A stretch of 64,000 nt of DNA from Dactylorhiza incarnata (taxonomy: Eukaryota; Streptophyta; Magnoliopsida; Asparagales; Orchidaceae): positions 4,651,501 to 4,715,500 of the forward strand of contig JAWHQI010000201.1 in the NCBI GenBank assembly GCA_033032865.1, given 5' to 3'. Within the stretch, counting starts at the first letter, position 1, and each line of letters starts with the position of its first letter. The notes beneath the pieces are model-generated. The model made no database searches. It saw only the letters and a list, made by a program, of their open reading frames with translations, and had not been told where the DNA came from. The position numbers and the translations under genes were made by a program. Positions 31,123-42,047 of this stretch are shown here, one piece after another.

Positions 31123-32139
31123 TACAGCCCGCGAAATTAGGTCGGACGATCATTTTCCAGCGCAGTCTCTCCGCCGTTTCCGCCATTTCCGCAGGTTCTC
31201 CGCCCCCTTTGGCCTCCTCCATCATCCTCGAGCTCCAAGGAGAGGGATTTAGCCCTACATCCACCAATATCCAAGGAGAAGGAAGCTAGGTCGAGCGGGC
31301 GGATCGTGACACGAAGAAGACGGGCCATTGGAAGGTAGTGACATCCTTCTCTACCCCGGACGCAGTTGAGGACCGAGCTTGGACGCGGATTGACAACCCA
31401 GCGATTCCAACCGTGAATCCCAACGAGCCTTCGGATTGGGTCGATTCCTTGCTCTATCTCTCTCTCTTTGTATTGGTAGTTGTATAAGCTAGATTTCTCT
31501 ATACTTTGATGATGTACACTATGAACCATGTTATGTAATGCTTATTTCATTTTATTGAAATTATCTTGTTCATATGTGTGTATGAGGTGCGCCCCCATCC
31601 ATTTCCCATTCCACCGTCATGTTCGTGTGCCACACTAGCAATTGCTAGTGGCGTGCTTGTCGACGAGGTGCTTGCGACCCTCACTCCGCATGCCAACTCG
31701 CCCATCCGCCTAGTGAAGTGTGGCATAGCGGCCCGTGTAATCCATTCGCCTAACGAAGCAGCGCGCTCAAGGCCTGCACAGTTCGATTCCGTTTGCCTAC
31801 TCGTCCATCCGCCCTTTCGAAGCAGCGCGCTCAAGGCCTGCCTTGTCTCCATCCCGCCAAGCAAAGCATTGCATAGCGACATTGCATATGAGTAGTTTAG
31901 TTATTTTCTTTTATTTCAACAACCAAAACCCCCCGTTTCCACAACCCATCCGACTTAAGGACTTCGATCTCAAGTCCTTCCTCGAACGTTAACTCCACCT
32001 TACTGTGTTCCTTGAGAGATTCGATACTTGGGGATTTACTTCCTCATATTATTACTTGACAACGACCGGTTCACTGCCGTTTCGTGCCACAGTCTTGCTA
32101 CCGCCTATAGCGGTGTGCTAAGATTTGCGCATCAAACAG

Positions 32140-32257
32140 AAAGCGGGTTGAAAGAGACATACTATCTTCAGGTCAGATATGTTCCAACTCGGAGAGCAGT
32201 TTGACATAGTGACCTACATTAAGTCGCTCGGTTTTAAGGAGCCAATAGGTTTCCTAC
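32140..32257 (-). pseudogene. Sliver of C accessory gene II between E and D
   Basis: This 118-bp fragment continues the accessory frame after D is removed (from KVE on, reading LLKTERLNVGHYVKLLSELEH on the minus strand), with stops. It ends with the CCTAC target duplication of D. Confidence 0.6.
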
Positions 32258-32519
32258 TGATGAGTCCTGATCATATACACATTTATGGACTCATCCGGGC
32301 CGTTATTCAGTCATTTCACCGCACTATAGCCTTGTTATAGCTTATATTTGATAATCCATGCTAGGTGCACATCTAGGCCCACTTTGGTGCGATTTTCGTG
32401 CTTATTGTCATTAGTAGTATTCATGTGCTGTCAAGTGCCACTTTCAGTGGCTAGATCTGTGGTTGTGCTGGAATAGGAGTCGTGCAAGTGTTCCCGGTGC
32501 AATTCTGCACAGGAACACT

Positions 32520-32877
32520 GCGCACGATCGCCGGTTCTATTGCGCACGACCACTGGTCGTGCGCCACTGATCGTGTGCGCTTAACGCCTTTTTCATGAGT
32601 TCTGTTTGGTGCAGTGCGCACGACCATAAATGCCAGTGCGCACGACCACCGGTCGTGCGCCACTGCTCGTGCGCACTTACCATTTATTTTCCGAGTTCTG
32701 TTTGCTGTAGTGCGCACGACCATCAACTCCAGTGCGCACGACCACCGGTCGTGCGCCACTGGTCGTGCGAACATTTTATTTTATAATTTCGTATCTTGCA
32801 GGTTCCACCCAGGCAGTGCGCACGATCGCAGAATTCCAGTGCGCACGACCACTGGTCGTGCTCCAATGACCGTGCGC
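32520..32877. promoter_or_regulatory. Four-unit inverted-motif array in the D 5' LTR
   Basis: Units start at 32520, 32616, 32712 and 32818 (spacing 96, 96, 106). Each has GCGCACGAYC, a spacer, a palindrome of GCGCACGACCA with TGGTCGTGCGC, and another CTCGTGCGC; GAGTTCTGT lies in two spacers. Unit length and internal order match the 95-bp units of the Tekay element T. A GTGTTCC/GGAACAC stem precedes it (32490-32518). Confidence 0.85.
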
Positions 32878-32895
32878 AGTATTTATTCCAGCGCC

Positions 32896-32903
32896 TATTT
32901 AAA
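32896..32903 (+). promoter_or_regulatory. TATA-like box of D 5' LTR
   Basis: TATTTAAA, 19 bp after the array; the 3' LTR copy is at 41169-41176. Confidence 0.6.
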
Positions 32904-33778
32904 CGCCTGTTGCGATTTTTAGGGCATTATCAGCCGTCGGGAGCGGGATTCCTATTCCGTACGCCGCCGACCTTCACCGTGGGACGCCTCCACTTCATCT
33001 TCTACGCAAGGGGAAGCCTCGTCCACCCATTCCAAGACTTCCTCCATTGTCCGTGAGTGTTCTCCATCGTCCGCAAGCCTCCAAGCAACCATTCTCTCAT
33101 TCCGCCCGGTGAGAAGAAGAAGGAACCTGAAGTCGAAGACGACGGAACTACGTAGGGAGATCGTGACAGCTCTTTACGCCGGAAGCATAGTCCGCCCTAG
33201 TCCGGAGGTAGCCCGACAACCTACCATTCCGGCCGTGAACGGCCGCTAGTCTTCACCATCGGTTATTTCTTTCCTCTTTCCCCCATTGTACTCGTTGAAC
33301 CGTGTAAACTCGAATATTATGATGATGTTTGTTGAAATGAATGCTTCCTTGTTGTTCTTCATGGTTTGTTTGTGATCCACTCCGTTCTCACTCACTCACT
33401 CGCACTCGCACGCAAGGTGTTTGCTCCGTGTTAGCAAGAGCTAACGACGGTTGTGAAGAGGTGTTTACGACCCTCACCCTTTCGCGCTATAACACACTCC
33501 ATTCCGCCTCACGAAGCACGGCATTGCGGCCGTTGCATCCATCTCACCTTGCGAAGCGGTGTTTTCGACCCGCATCTTTTTTTTTGTTGTTGTTAAGATT
33601 AGGAAACCCAACCAAGAACCCCCCTTTTTCATGTGTGTTTTGCTTGTGTAACAAGAGTCACGCTACGCGTTTCGTTCACCCAACCTGCATTCCTCAAGAG
33701 ACTGACATTCGGGGAGTCCACTCTCCACATTTATTACTTGACAGCGACCGGTGCACTTGCCGACACGCATCAAGTTTT

Positions 33779-33796
33779 TGGCGCCGTTGCCGGGGA
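33779..33796 (+). other. Primer-binding site of D (tRNA-Asp type)
   Basis: TGGCGCCGTTGCCGGGGA, 6 bp after the LTR, typical of Athila. Confidence 0.95.
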
Positions 33797-33965
33797 GTGC
33801 AGACGTGATGAATTCGTCTGCGTGAAGATTTGTTGCACGAGAATTTTCTTTTCTTTCACCTCTCTTGTTCACCCCTGGTCTCTCCGTTTCTTTTCGATTC
33901 GCGCTTCTGATTACTTTTGCCTTTTCCATCGTTCGCTAATCGTTTTGTTTGCAAGTAGTCGCAGC

Positions 33966-35333
33966 ATGACCTCCATTCAGGAATGCATCTATCAGGGAAG
34001 CTTAAATGATTTAAGGGATCAAGCAGAAAGAAACAATCATGACTTCGGGATCTCCCCCGACGTCATTGAGTACATGTCTGGGAACTGCAAGTTCAGCGGG
34101 GATGAGCATGAAGACGCGGTGCAACACATGCAGGACTTTTTAGCAATCTATTACACATGTGTATTCAGTGGAGTTGAAAATGACCTGCAAAAGATTCTGG
34201 CATTTTCATTCTCCTTGCATAAAAAAGCTAAAAGCTGGTATTGGGATATCCGGAAAAGAGAGGTGATCACATGGAAAAAATTCGAAGGGAGATTTTTGCA
34301 AGAGTTTCAACATCGTACCCAAGCCTTGGACAAGTACAGGGAACTTGTAACCTTTGGACAGGGGAAGGAGGAGACGTTAGTTGATGCTTGGGAGCGTTTC
34401 CAATCCTTGCATAGGGGATGCTACCGTGAAGACCTTTCAGAAGCTTTCTTAATTGAGATTTTTTATTTCGGAGTGCGGGATAATTTCCGTCTTCTATTTG
34501 ATATGGCAGCTGGAGGGGCCCTGTTTAATAAATCGGGGAAAGACGCATGGGAAGTGGTCGTGAATGTTGCTCACACCAGTCAGCACTGGAGTCATATCAT
34601 TCGCTCCCCAAGTACTGCTGCAGTTAATGCCGTGACATTCAAAGGAGCAGCGGATTTTTCGCCGCCAGAGCAACCAGAACAGTTAGCAACTTTGGTGGTC
34701 GGGGTATTGAACAAAATGAATGACCAATCGGCCGCAATCCAACAGCTTCGCTCTACTATAGGGACTCTGTCCGATGTCGTTTCTGGGCTTGCAAGTCAGC
34801 ATCCTGAGTCAGTGAACACCATGCGATTGAGAAGTGGGAGAAGTGTAGACAATCCTCCTCGACAGGAACCTCTTGCGTGTTCCACTGACAAGCATAATGA
34901 AGACACTCCCGAGAAGCTGACTCAGATTCATATTGAGCCGCATCCTGTGAGCGAGGCACAAACCTCGAAAAGTACTGTTCACCCCCCATTCCCCCACAGG
35001 CTGCGTAACGAGAAATCCGAGAAGCAATTCGGCAGATTTTTGGAAATAATGAAAGGAGTGCAAGTGAGCATACCACTGATTGAAGCTATCTCTCAAATGT
35101 CGGGCTATTCCAAATTTTTGAAAGATTTGATCTCAAAGTGGAAGCAGTTGGAGGGTCTCAAAACTATCGACCTCACCGAGGAGTGCTCCGCCATCATTTC
35201 CAATATGCCCACTAAGTGCAAGGATCCGGGCAGTTTTACGATTCCCTGCAGGATCGGCCATCACCGTTTCATCCAGGCACTCTGTGATTTGGGGGCATCA
35301 ATCAACTTGATGCCGCTCTCTATCTTTCGTTAA
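33966..35333 (+). CDS. gag: Gag of element D
   Basis: I start at the ATG at 33966 (MTSIQECIYQGSLND), downstream of the primer site; the frame is open further upstream into the LTR, which I take as chance. The Athila gag domain is clear (DAVQHMQDFLAIYYT, FSFSLHKKAKSWYWDI, WKKFEGRFLQEFQHRTQ, ETLVDAWERFQSLHRGC). No CCHC knuckle is present. The C-terminal third enters the protease (CDLGASINLMPLSIFR) and is cut by TAA at 35331-35333, where relatives have Lys (FRKLG). Beyond it the same frame continues, so this is a gag-pol polyprotein with a nonsense change. Confidence 0.92.
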   Translation: MTSIQECIYQGSLNDLRDQAERNNHDFGISPDVIEYMSGNCKFSGDEHEDAVQHMQDFLAIYYTCVFSGVENDLQKILAFSFSLHKKAKSWYWDIRKREVITWKKFEGRFLQEFQHRTQALDKYRELVTFGQGKEETLVDAWERFQSLHRGCYREDLSEAFLIEIFYFGVRDNFRLLFDMAAGGALFNKSGKDAWEVVVNVAHTSQHWSHIIRSPSTAAVNAVTFKGAADFSPPEQPEQLATLVVGVLNKMNDQSAAIQQLRSTIGTLSDVVSGLASQHPESVNTMRLRSGRSVDNPPRQEPLACSTDKHNEDTPEKLTQIHIEPHPVSEAQTSKSTVHPPFPHRLRNEKSEKQFGRFLEIMKGVQVSIPLIEAISQMSGYSKFLKDLISKWKQLEGLKTIDLTEECSAIISNMPTKCKDPGSFTIPCRIGHHRFIQALCDLGASINLMPLSIFR

Positions 35334-35984
35334 CTTGGAGCTGGGATCTTGAAGCCAACGCAGGTAATGCTGCAGCTTGCTGATCGGTCGATCAAGAAGC
35401 CGTCGAGAATCGTCGAGGACCTCACAATAGTTGTAAACGGTCTCACCTTTCCAGCTGATTTTATCATTCTCGACATGAAGGTCGATACAAATGTTCCCAT
35501 TATCTTGGGGCGGCCCTTTCTCGCTACTGCTCGTGCTATTATTAATGTGGAGCAGGGGGAGCTCACACTAAGACTGGGGGAGGATGCTATATCTTTCAAC
35601 GTACACAGCCCGTCGCAACTCTTTGAAATTAGAGAGTGTGAACCAGCAGAGGCGCTTGAAGAATTCGATGGTCAGAACGATGTGGAGTTGGATGACCGCG
35701 AGGTGTGCTGGCAGCACGAAGACGAGGAAGAAGGGGGTCCACACTCAAATCACCCTGATTTGTCATATTCAAGCGGAGAGCCCTCCAACGATTCGGCTAA
35801 CCCAAACCCATGTCCGGCTCTCAAACAACTTCCGGATTCTCTAAAGTACGTGTTTCTTGGAAAAAAAAACACACATCCGGTGATTATTTCCGCAGCCCTG
35901 TCCGCCGCCAACGAAACTGCATTAGTGGGCGTGCTGAGAAGGTACCACAAGGTCTTCGGACGTTCTCTTGCTGACATTAAGTGA
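35334..35984 (+). pseudogene. pol: Element D protease remainder and RT linker
   Basis: In the same frame as gag: LQLADRSIKKPSRIVEDL, FIILDMKVD and ILGRPFLATARAIINV complete the aspartic protease whose DLGAS is just upstream. An acidic linker leads to LRRYHKVFGRSLADIK. TGA at 35982-35984 stands where Athila relatives have Gly (GGA to TGA). Unlike the stops in C, neither D stop is a simple C-to-T change. Confidence 0.9.
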
Positions 35985-38738
35985 ATCATCCCCACGGTCT
36001 GCATGCATAAGATCCTCCTTGAAGATCAGTACAAACCGACAGCACAGCCCCAAAGGCGGCTGAACCCGAAAATGCAAGAGGTAGTAAAGGCTGAAGTGAT
36101 AAAGCTTTTAGACGCTGGCATCATTTACCCAATCAGCGATAGCAAATGGGTCAGTCCAGTCCAGGTAGTACCGAAGAAGGGAGGGATTACTGTCGTTGCC
36201 AATGAAAAGAACGAGCTGCTACCGACCCGAATGATCACCGGGTGGAGAGTCTGCATCGACTATCGCAAGCTGAACGATGCGACGCGCAAGGACCATTTTC
36301 CGCTCCCCTTTATTGATCAAATGCTAGAAAAGTTAGCGGGGCAGGATTACTACTGTTTTTTGGATGGGTACTCTGGGTACAATCAGATTTTAATTGACCC
36401 ATCTGATCAAGACAAGACGACATTCACATGTCCCTCCGGTACCTTCGCGTTCAAAAGAATGCCATTCGGACTGTGTAATGCCCCCGCAACCTTCCAACGT
36501 TGTATGCTCGCTATTTTTGCTGACATGGTGGGGGATTTCCTCGAAGTCTTCATGGATGATTTTACTCTATTTGGCAGTAGCTTCGACATTTGCCTGGCGA
36601 ATTTGGCCAAGACCTTGAAGCGGTTTGAAGACACCAATCTTGTCTTGAACTGGGAGAAATGCCACTTTATGGTGCGCGAAGGAATTGTGTTGGGGCATAA
36701 AGTTTCCCGCAAAGGGCTCGAAGTAGATCAAGCGAAGGTAAGTGTCATCAGAAACCTCCCTCCACCCATGTCAGTGAAAGGCATTCGAAGTTTTCTTGGT
36801 AATGTGGGCTTCTATCGAAGGTTCATCAAGGACTTTTCCTCCATTTCAAAGCCCTTATCTCGCCTGCTGGTTAAGGACGTCCCCTTCCACTTCGACGAAG
36901 CATGCATGCAAGCCTTCGAAACTTTACGGGGACAACTCATCTCAGCCCCAATTTTGGTGGCACCCGACTGGACTTTACCTTTTATTATCATGTGCGACGC
37001 AAGTGATGTGGCCGTAGGTGCTGTGCTCGGCCAAAAGAAAGATAAGACCTTTCACACTATTGCGTATGCCAGTCGAACTCTCAACAGCGCACAAGCAAAT
37101 TATACCACCACGGAGAAAGAAATGCTAGCCGTGGTCTTCGCCTTTGAAAAGTTTCACTCATATCTGGTACTTTCCAAAGTGATCGTGTACACGGACCACG
37201 CCGCTCTCAGGTATCTTTTCAGTAAGAAAGAATCCAAATCGCGTCTGATTCGTTGGATTTTACTTTTGCAGGAATACAATCTGGAAATCAAAGACAAGAA
37301 GGGGGTGGAGAATGTGATTGCTGATCATCTCTCGCGTTTGGAGTACGACACTCCCAACAGCGTTGTGGAGGAAACAGATGACTATTTCCCGGATGAAAAG
37401 TTATTCGCAATTACTACGTCCCCCCCAACCGCACCTTGGTACGCAGATATTGCTAATTACTTGGCTTGCAAAACGTTCTCCCCGAGTCTGTCTCCTCAGC
37501 AAAGATGGAAGCTTGCCTCTGACTCAAAATACTATTTTTTGGAAGATCCGCTCTTATTCCACACGTGCAGCGATGGGATTATTAGGCGTTGCATTCCGGA
37601 AGCTGAGTTTCATTCTATATTACAGCACTGCCATGACAGAGAAGCTGGCGGGCACTTCGGGGCCGTTCGAACAGCACAAAAAATCCTGCAATGTGGATTG
37701 TTTTGGCCGACCCTCTTCCGGGACGCCCATGCCTATGTTACCAAGTGCGACGAATGCCAGAGGACCGGAAATATTTCCCAGCGTGACGAGATGCCCCTTA
37801 ATAACATGCTGTTCTGCGAACCCTTTGATGTCTGGGGAATAGATTTCATGGGTCCCTTCCCGATGTCTCATGGTAAGCATTACATTATTGTGGCAGTTGA
37901 TTATGTCTCAAAATGGGTGGAAGCTGAGGCGGTTGCCACGAATGATGCCAACACAGTGCTACATTTTATCCACAAGAATATCTTCTCCAGGTTTGGGACG
38001 CCGAGAACTATCATCAGCGACGGCGGTAGTCATTTTTGCAATAAGCAGTTTGTGCAACTAATGAAAAAGTTTGGGGTCCATCATAAGATTTCTTTGGCAT
38101 ACCACCCCCAAACATGCGGGCAAGTCGAAGTTTCCAACCGCGAGCTCAAGCGAATAATTGAGAAATCAATACAATCAAATAGGAAGGAGTGGGCTAAAAA
38201 GGTCGACGATGCATTATGGGCTTACCGGACTGCGTTCAAAACACCCATCGGCATGACTCCGTTTCAATTGGTCTATGGCAAGGCATGCCACCTCCCTGTG
38301 GAGCTGGAGCATAAAGCATTATGGGCAACCAAACTGTTGAACATGGACATTGGAGCCGCAGCCGAGGTGCGTCGTTCCCAACTCAACGAGTTAGAGGAGC
38401 TCCATCATTTCGCTTATGAAAATGCTCGTATCTACAAGGAGAAAACGAAGAAATGGCACGATCGACATATCATTCCTAAGGAGTTCAAAATTGGGGACCA
38501 AGTGCTGCTCTACAACTCTCGTCTCCGCCTCTTCCCAGGGAAGTTAAAATCGAGGTGGAGTGGTCCTTTCTCCGTGACCGATGTCTCCCCCTTCGGTGCC
38601 ATAGAAATATCTGGAGATAAGGGGGACAAGTTTAAGGTCAATGGACATCGGCTGAAGTTATACGATGGCGCCACTATAAACAAGGAGTGTCAGTTGCTGA
38701 CATTGGGAGATGGACATCATACAAGCACCGGCAGCTGA
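35985..38738 (+). CDS. pol: Element D RT, RNase H and integrase
   Basis: The frame runs without interruption from [12 protein letters not shown] (36003). [49 protein letters not shown] and catalytic FMDD at residues 183-186. RNase [44 protein letters not shown] and ADHLSRLE. Integrase: the HHCC finger [12 protein letters not shown] ... CDECQR, then core [19 protein letters not shown] and [16 protein letters not shown]. The C-terminal domain has [20 protein letters not shown]. All key residues are present. It follows two in-frame stops, so it is not expected to be translated from the gag start except by readthrough. Confidence 0.95.
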   Translation: MIPTVCMHKILLEDQYKPTAQPQRRLNPKMQEVVKAEVIKLLDAGIIYPISDSKWVSPVQVVPKKGGITVVANEKNELLPTRMITGWRVCIDYRKLNDATRKDHFPLPFIDQMLEKLAGQDYYCFLDGYSGYNQILIDPSDQDKTTFTCPSGTFAFKRMPFGLCNAPATFQRCMLAIFADMVGDFLEVFMDDFTLFGSSFDICLANLAKTLKRFEDTNLVLNWEKCHFMVREGIVLGHKVSRKGLEVDQAKVSVIRNLPPPMSVKGIRSFLGNVGFYRRFIKDFSSISKPLSRLLVKDVPFHFDEACMQAFETLRGQLISAPILVAPDWTLPFIIMCDASDVAVGAVLGQKKDKTFHTIAYASRTLNSAQANYTTTEKEMLAVVFAFEKFHSYLVLSKVIVYTDHAALRYLFSKKESKSRLIRWILLLQEYNLEIKDKKGVENVIADHLSRLEYDTPNSVVEETDDYFPDEKLFAITTSPPTAPWYADIANYLACKTFSPSLSPQQRWKLASDSKYYFLEDPLLFHTCSDGIIRRCIPEAEFHSILQHCHDREAGGHFGAVRTAQKILQCGLFWPTLFRDAHAYVTKCDECQRTGNISQRDEMPLNNMLFCEPFDVWGIDFMGPFPMSHGKHYIIVAVDYVSKWVEAEAVATNDANTVLHFIHKNIFSRFGTPRTIISDGGSHFCNKQFVQLMKKFGVHHKISLAYHPQTCGQVEVSNRELKRIIEKSIQSNRKEWAKKVDDALWAYRTAFKTPIGMTPFQLVYGKACHLPVELEHKALWATKLLNMDIGAAAEVRRSQLNELEELHHFAYENARIYKEKTKKWHDRHIIPKEFKIGDQVLLYNSRLRLFPGKLKSRWSGPFSVTDVSPFGAIEISGDKGDKFKVNGHRLKLYDGATINKECQLLTLGDGHHTSTGS

Positions 38739-40516
38739 TTTTCCCTTCTTGTTTCTTATTTTTGCGAAACTCTATTTTTGAGAACTCCTCTTTTTAAGTT
38801 TTGCACTCTTTAAACACTGCTAATACAGGTATTTGGTCCAGCTTAAGGACGTTAAATGAAAGCGCTACTAGGAGACAACCCAGATTTCCTGATTTCGTAT
38901 TTCTCCTTTTCTAACTTCTTTTAGTTCAGCTTTTGCATTTGCTTGTGTTGTTTCGAGTTTGTGCTTGCAGGTTTTGTGTTCGATGGTGCGGATGCTGCGG
39001 ACTATTCTTGATCATAAACGCCGATCATCTGGTATGCTCAATTCTGAGCATTGGGTAACACTTCCTCCCCTCTTTTTGCTTCCAATTGCTAGATATATTG
39101 TTTAGACTAAGTCTGGGGGAGCGGTTGTTGTTATCCACTGTGCACGAGTTGCACTGCATACTAGAAGGTTGATTCTTATTTATCTTATCATTATCGTTGT
39201 TTTCTATGTTTCACACACCATTTCACCCACTTGAGTGCGCGCTTATCTTTTTGTTGTTGTTCCGTTGTAAACTATCTTGGTTGGAGTATGAAATAGGTTG
39301 TTAACGTAGGAATTATTATTTGGAGTGCGATGTTGACTCATGTAGTGTTCTAGTCACTTCGCATGTTATGGTAGAATTTGAGTAGAACTAGATTTTCTTT
39401 ATGCATCTAATTTATGTTTAGTATTTCTGCGTAAATTTAGATTTAATATACTCAAGTGGTGAATTTGTATGGAATTGACGATAACCCGGTGTTGTGTGTG
39501 TGCGATTACTAGTCGTGTGTTGCTCGAGTCGGGAGGAAGGTTTACCTTTCTCGTGGGCTAAGAACTTGCCCCAAGCGACTCTCGAAGCATGGGTGAGAGC
39601 GACTCGTTGAGTCAAGCATGATGTAGGCCACCCTTTGGCTAGTTTGAGCTTTGTTATTCCATGTCCTTTTCGTTCACCATTGCAAGCCAAATTTGTGCCT
39701 ACCAATCTTTTGTTCAGCTCCTCTTCATCAACCAAAGCCTGAAGCCTATCCTACCCCCGCGACCAAATTGTTTTAAACTACGCTCATAATTCTCAACTTG
39801 TGTGGTGTGTGGAATCTTTGTATTATGAAGAGAAAATAAAGTCTATCTGCTGATTTTGAACCAACCGGAGGTTACATAAAAGAAGTAAAATATGTTAAAA
39901 GAAAAAAAGAGAGTATTTTGAAAAAAATCCTTTCGAGCTAAAAAAGACAATCTGTTGGTATTTGTGAAGTAGGCCGTGTGCACACCTGGTTTTCATGATA
40001 AGTCTGGGGGTGTGTCACACGAGCATAGTTGTTGGTCTTGCGTGGTGCAGCGTTCCGTTAGCTCACTTGGGTTGCGTAGCCATCGTGTTTAACTTTGAAT
40101 ATCATACCGTAACCTAAGCCCCGTTTTAATCCTATAAGCCCTACTGATTTGATTTGCAAGTTTGCTAGCGCCGTGGAGAGAGTGTGACCGGGCAAGCGTA
40201 TGGTTCACGACGTTGATGGATTTCAGCGGAGTTATTCCTAAGCCCCGATCTTCTGCAACACCCGCCTCAGTGTCTCGTCACTTTCATACCGGGCATGATC
40301 GTCAAATTCTTCATAACTCACCAATTGAGTACATCTAAATCTTTAATTACGCTTTAATACTCTTGTAAATTAGTTAGCATAGTTAGAATCTCCTTCTACT
40401 AAATTCTCTACTTGCATGCGTATGTTACTTCGCACCGTACTCCCTTGTGAAATTCTCTATGTTAACTATCGTTTTCACACTCCGCCGAATTCGTTTGCTC
40501 GGGACGCGCAAACAGT
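38739..40516 (+). other. 3' non-coding region of D
   Basis: I see no env-like gene. A GCGCTACTAGGAGACAACCC motif (38866), familiar from Athila 3' regions, lies just after pol. A 7-bp stem ATGCTCA/TGAGCAT with loop ATTC is at 39034-39051. Polypurine-like copies (AAGTCTGGGGG) lie at 39109 and 40000 ahead of the real one. Order and spacing match element B. Confidence 0.75.
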
Positions 40517-40530
40517 TAAGTCTGGGGGTG
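40517..40530 (+). other. Polypurine tract of D
   Basis: TAAGTCTGGGGGTG, directly before the 3' LTR and the third of three such tracts in this region. Confidence 0.93.
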
Positions 40531-42042
40531 TGATGAGTCCTGATCATATACACATTTATGGACTCATCCGGGCCGTTATTTAGTCATTTCACCGCACTAT
40601 AGCCTTGTTATAGCTTATATTTGATAATCCATGCTAGGTGCACATCTAGGCCCACTTTGGTGCGATTTTCGTGCTTATTGTCATTAGTAGTATTCATGTG
40701 CTGTCAAGTGCCACTTTCAGTGGCTAGATCTGTGGTTGTGCTGGAATAGGAGTCGTGCAAGTGTTCCCGGTGCAATTCTGCACAGGAACATTGCGCACGA
40801 TCGTCGGTTCTATTGCGCACGACCACTGGTCGTGCGCCACTGATCGTGTGCGCTTAACGCCTTTTTCATGAGTTCTGTTTGGTGCAGTGCGCACGACCAT
40901 CAATGCCAGTGCGCACGACCACCGGTCGTGCGCCACTGCTCGTGCGCACTTACCATTTATTTTCCGAGTTCTGTTTGCTGTAGTGCGCACGACCATCAAC
41001 TCCAATGCGCACGACCACTGGTCGTGCGCCACTGGTCGTGCGAACATTTTATTTTATAATTTCGTATCTTGCAGGTTCCACCCAGGCAGTGCGCACGATC
41101 GCAGAATTCTAGTGCGCACGACCACTGGTCGTGCGCCAATGACCGTGCGCAGTATTTATTCCAGCGCCTATTTAAACGCCTGTTGCGATTTTTAGGGCAT
41201 TATCAGCCGCTGGGAGCGGGATTCCTGTTCCGTATGCTGCCGACCTTCACCGTGGGACGCCTCCACTTCATCTTCTACGCAAGGGGAAGCCTCCTCCACC
41301 CATTCCAAGACTTCCTCCATTGTCCGTGAGTGTTCTCCATCGTCCGCAAGCCTCCAAGCAACCATTCTCTCATTCCGCCCGGTGAGAAGAAGAAGGAACC
41401 TGAAGTCAAAGACGACGGAGCTACGTAGGGAGATCGTGACAGCTCTCTACGCCGGAAGCATAGTCCGCCCGAGTCCGGAGGTAGCCCGACAACCTACTAT
41501 TCCGGCCGTGAACGGCCGCTAGTCTTCACCATCGGTTATTTCTTTCCTCTTTCCCCCATTGTACTCGTTGAACCGTGTAAACTCGAATATTATGATGATG
41601 TTTGTTGAAATGAATGCTTCCTTGTTGTTCTTCATGGTTTGTTTGTGATCCACTCCGTTCTCACTAACTCACTCGCACACGCACGCAAGGTGTTTGTTCC
41701 GTGTTAGCAAGAGCTAACGACGGTTGTGAAGAGGTGTTTACGACCCTCACCCTTTCGCGCTATAACACACTCCATTCCGCCTCACGAAGCACGGCATTGC
41801 GGCCGTTGCATCCATCTCACCTTGCGAAGCGGTGTTTTCGACCCGCATCTTTTTTTTTGTTGTTAAGATTAGGAAACCCAACCAAGAACCCCCCTTTTTC
41901 ATGTGTGTTTTGCTTGTGTAACAAGAGTCACGCTACGCGTTTCGTTCACCCAACCTGCATTCCTCAAGAGACCGACATTCGGCGAGTCCACTCTCCACAT
42001 TTATTACTTGACAGCGACCGGTGCACTTGCCAACACGCATCA
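40531..42042 (+). repeat. 3' LTR of element D
   Basis: 1,512 bp, near-copy of 32258-33772. The array is at 40793-41150 and the TATA-like box at 41169-41176. It is followed by CCTAC, the target duplication. Confidence 0.95.
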
Positions 42043-42047
42043 CCTAC

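Larger units (their letters stand above)
30594..32134 (+). repeat. Solo LTR E, Athila family
   Basis: A lone LTR of 1,541 bp, TGATGAGTCC...GCGCATCA, flanked by the 5-bp duplication AACAG at 30589-30593 and 32135-32139. No internal sequence is present, so it is the product of LTR-LTR recombination. It is closest to the LTR of B, sharing the CACTAGCAATTGCTAGTG palindrome (31633-31650) and the CGCC...CGAAGC words (31707-31870), but it is clearly diverged. It interrupts accessory gene II of C. Confidence 0.93.
32258..33772 (+). repeat. 5' LTR of element D
   Basis: 1,515 bp, TGATGAGTCC...CGCATCA. It contains the inverted-motif array (32520-32877), a TATTTAAA box (32896-32903), and a GTTAGC/GCTAAC stem (33430-33445) where B and E have CACTAGCAATTGCTAGTG. 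Two CGCC/ACC...CGAAGC words follow near 33508 and 33546. Confidence 0.95.
32258..42042 (+). mobile_element. Element D: full-length Athila element
   Basis: The element is 9,785 bp with LTRs 32258-33772 and 40531-42042 and target duplication CCTAC at 32253-32257 and 42043-42047. It has a tRNA-Asp-type primer site, one gag-pol frame broken by two stops, a 1.8-kb non-coding 3' region and a polypurine tract. No env-like frame is present. By eye the LTRs differ at roughly 25 positions in 1.5 kb (about 1.7 percent), so D is older than T but much younger than C. Confidence 0.95.

Noticed and set aside
32451..33056. Open frames rich in SAHDH and CARPPVV words in the LTRs of D and E
   Set aside because: They only translate the inverted-motif array of the LTR and have no protein family resemblance.
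33633..33965. Upstream extension of D gag into the LTR
   Set aside because: The open frame crosses the primer-binding site and has no gag resemblance before MTSIQE; it is probably open by chance.
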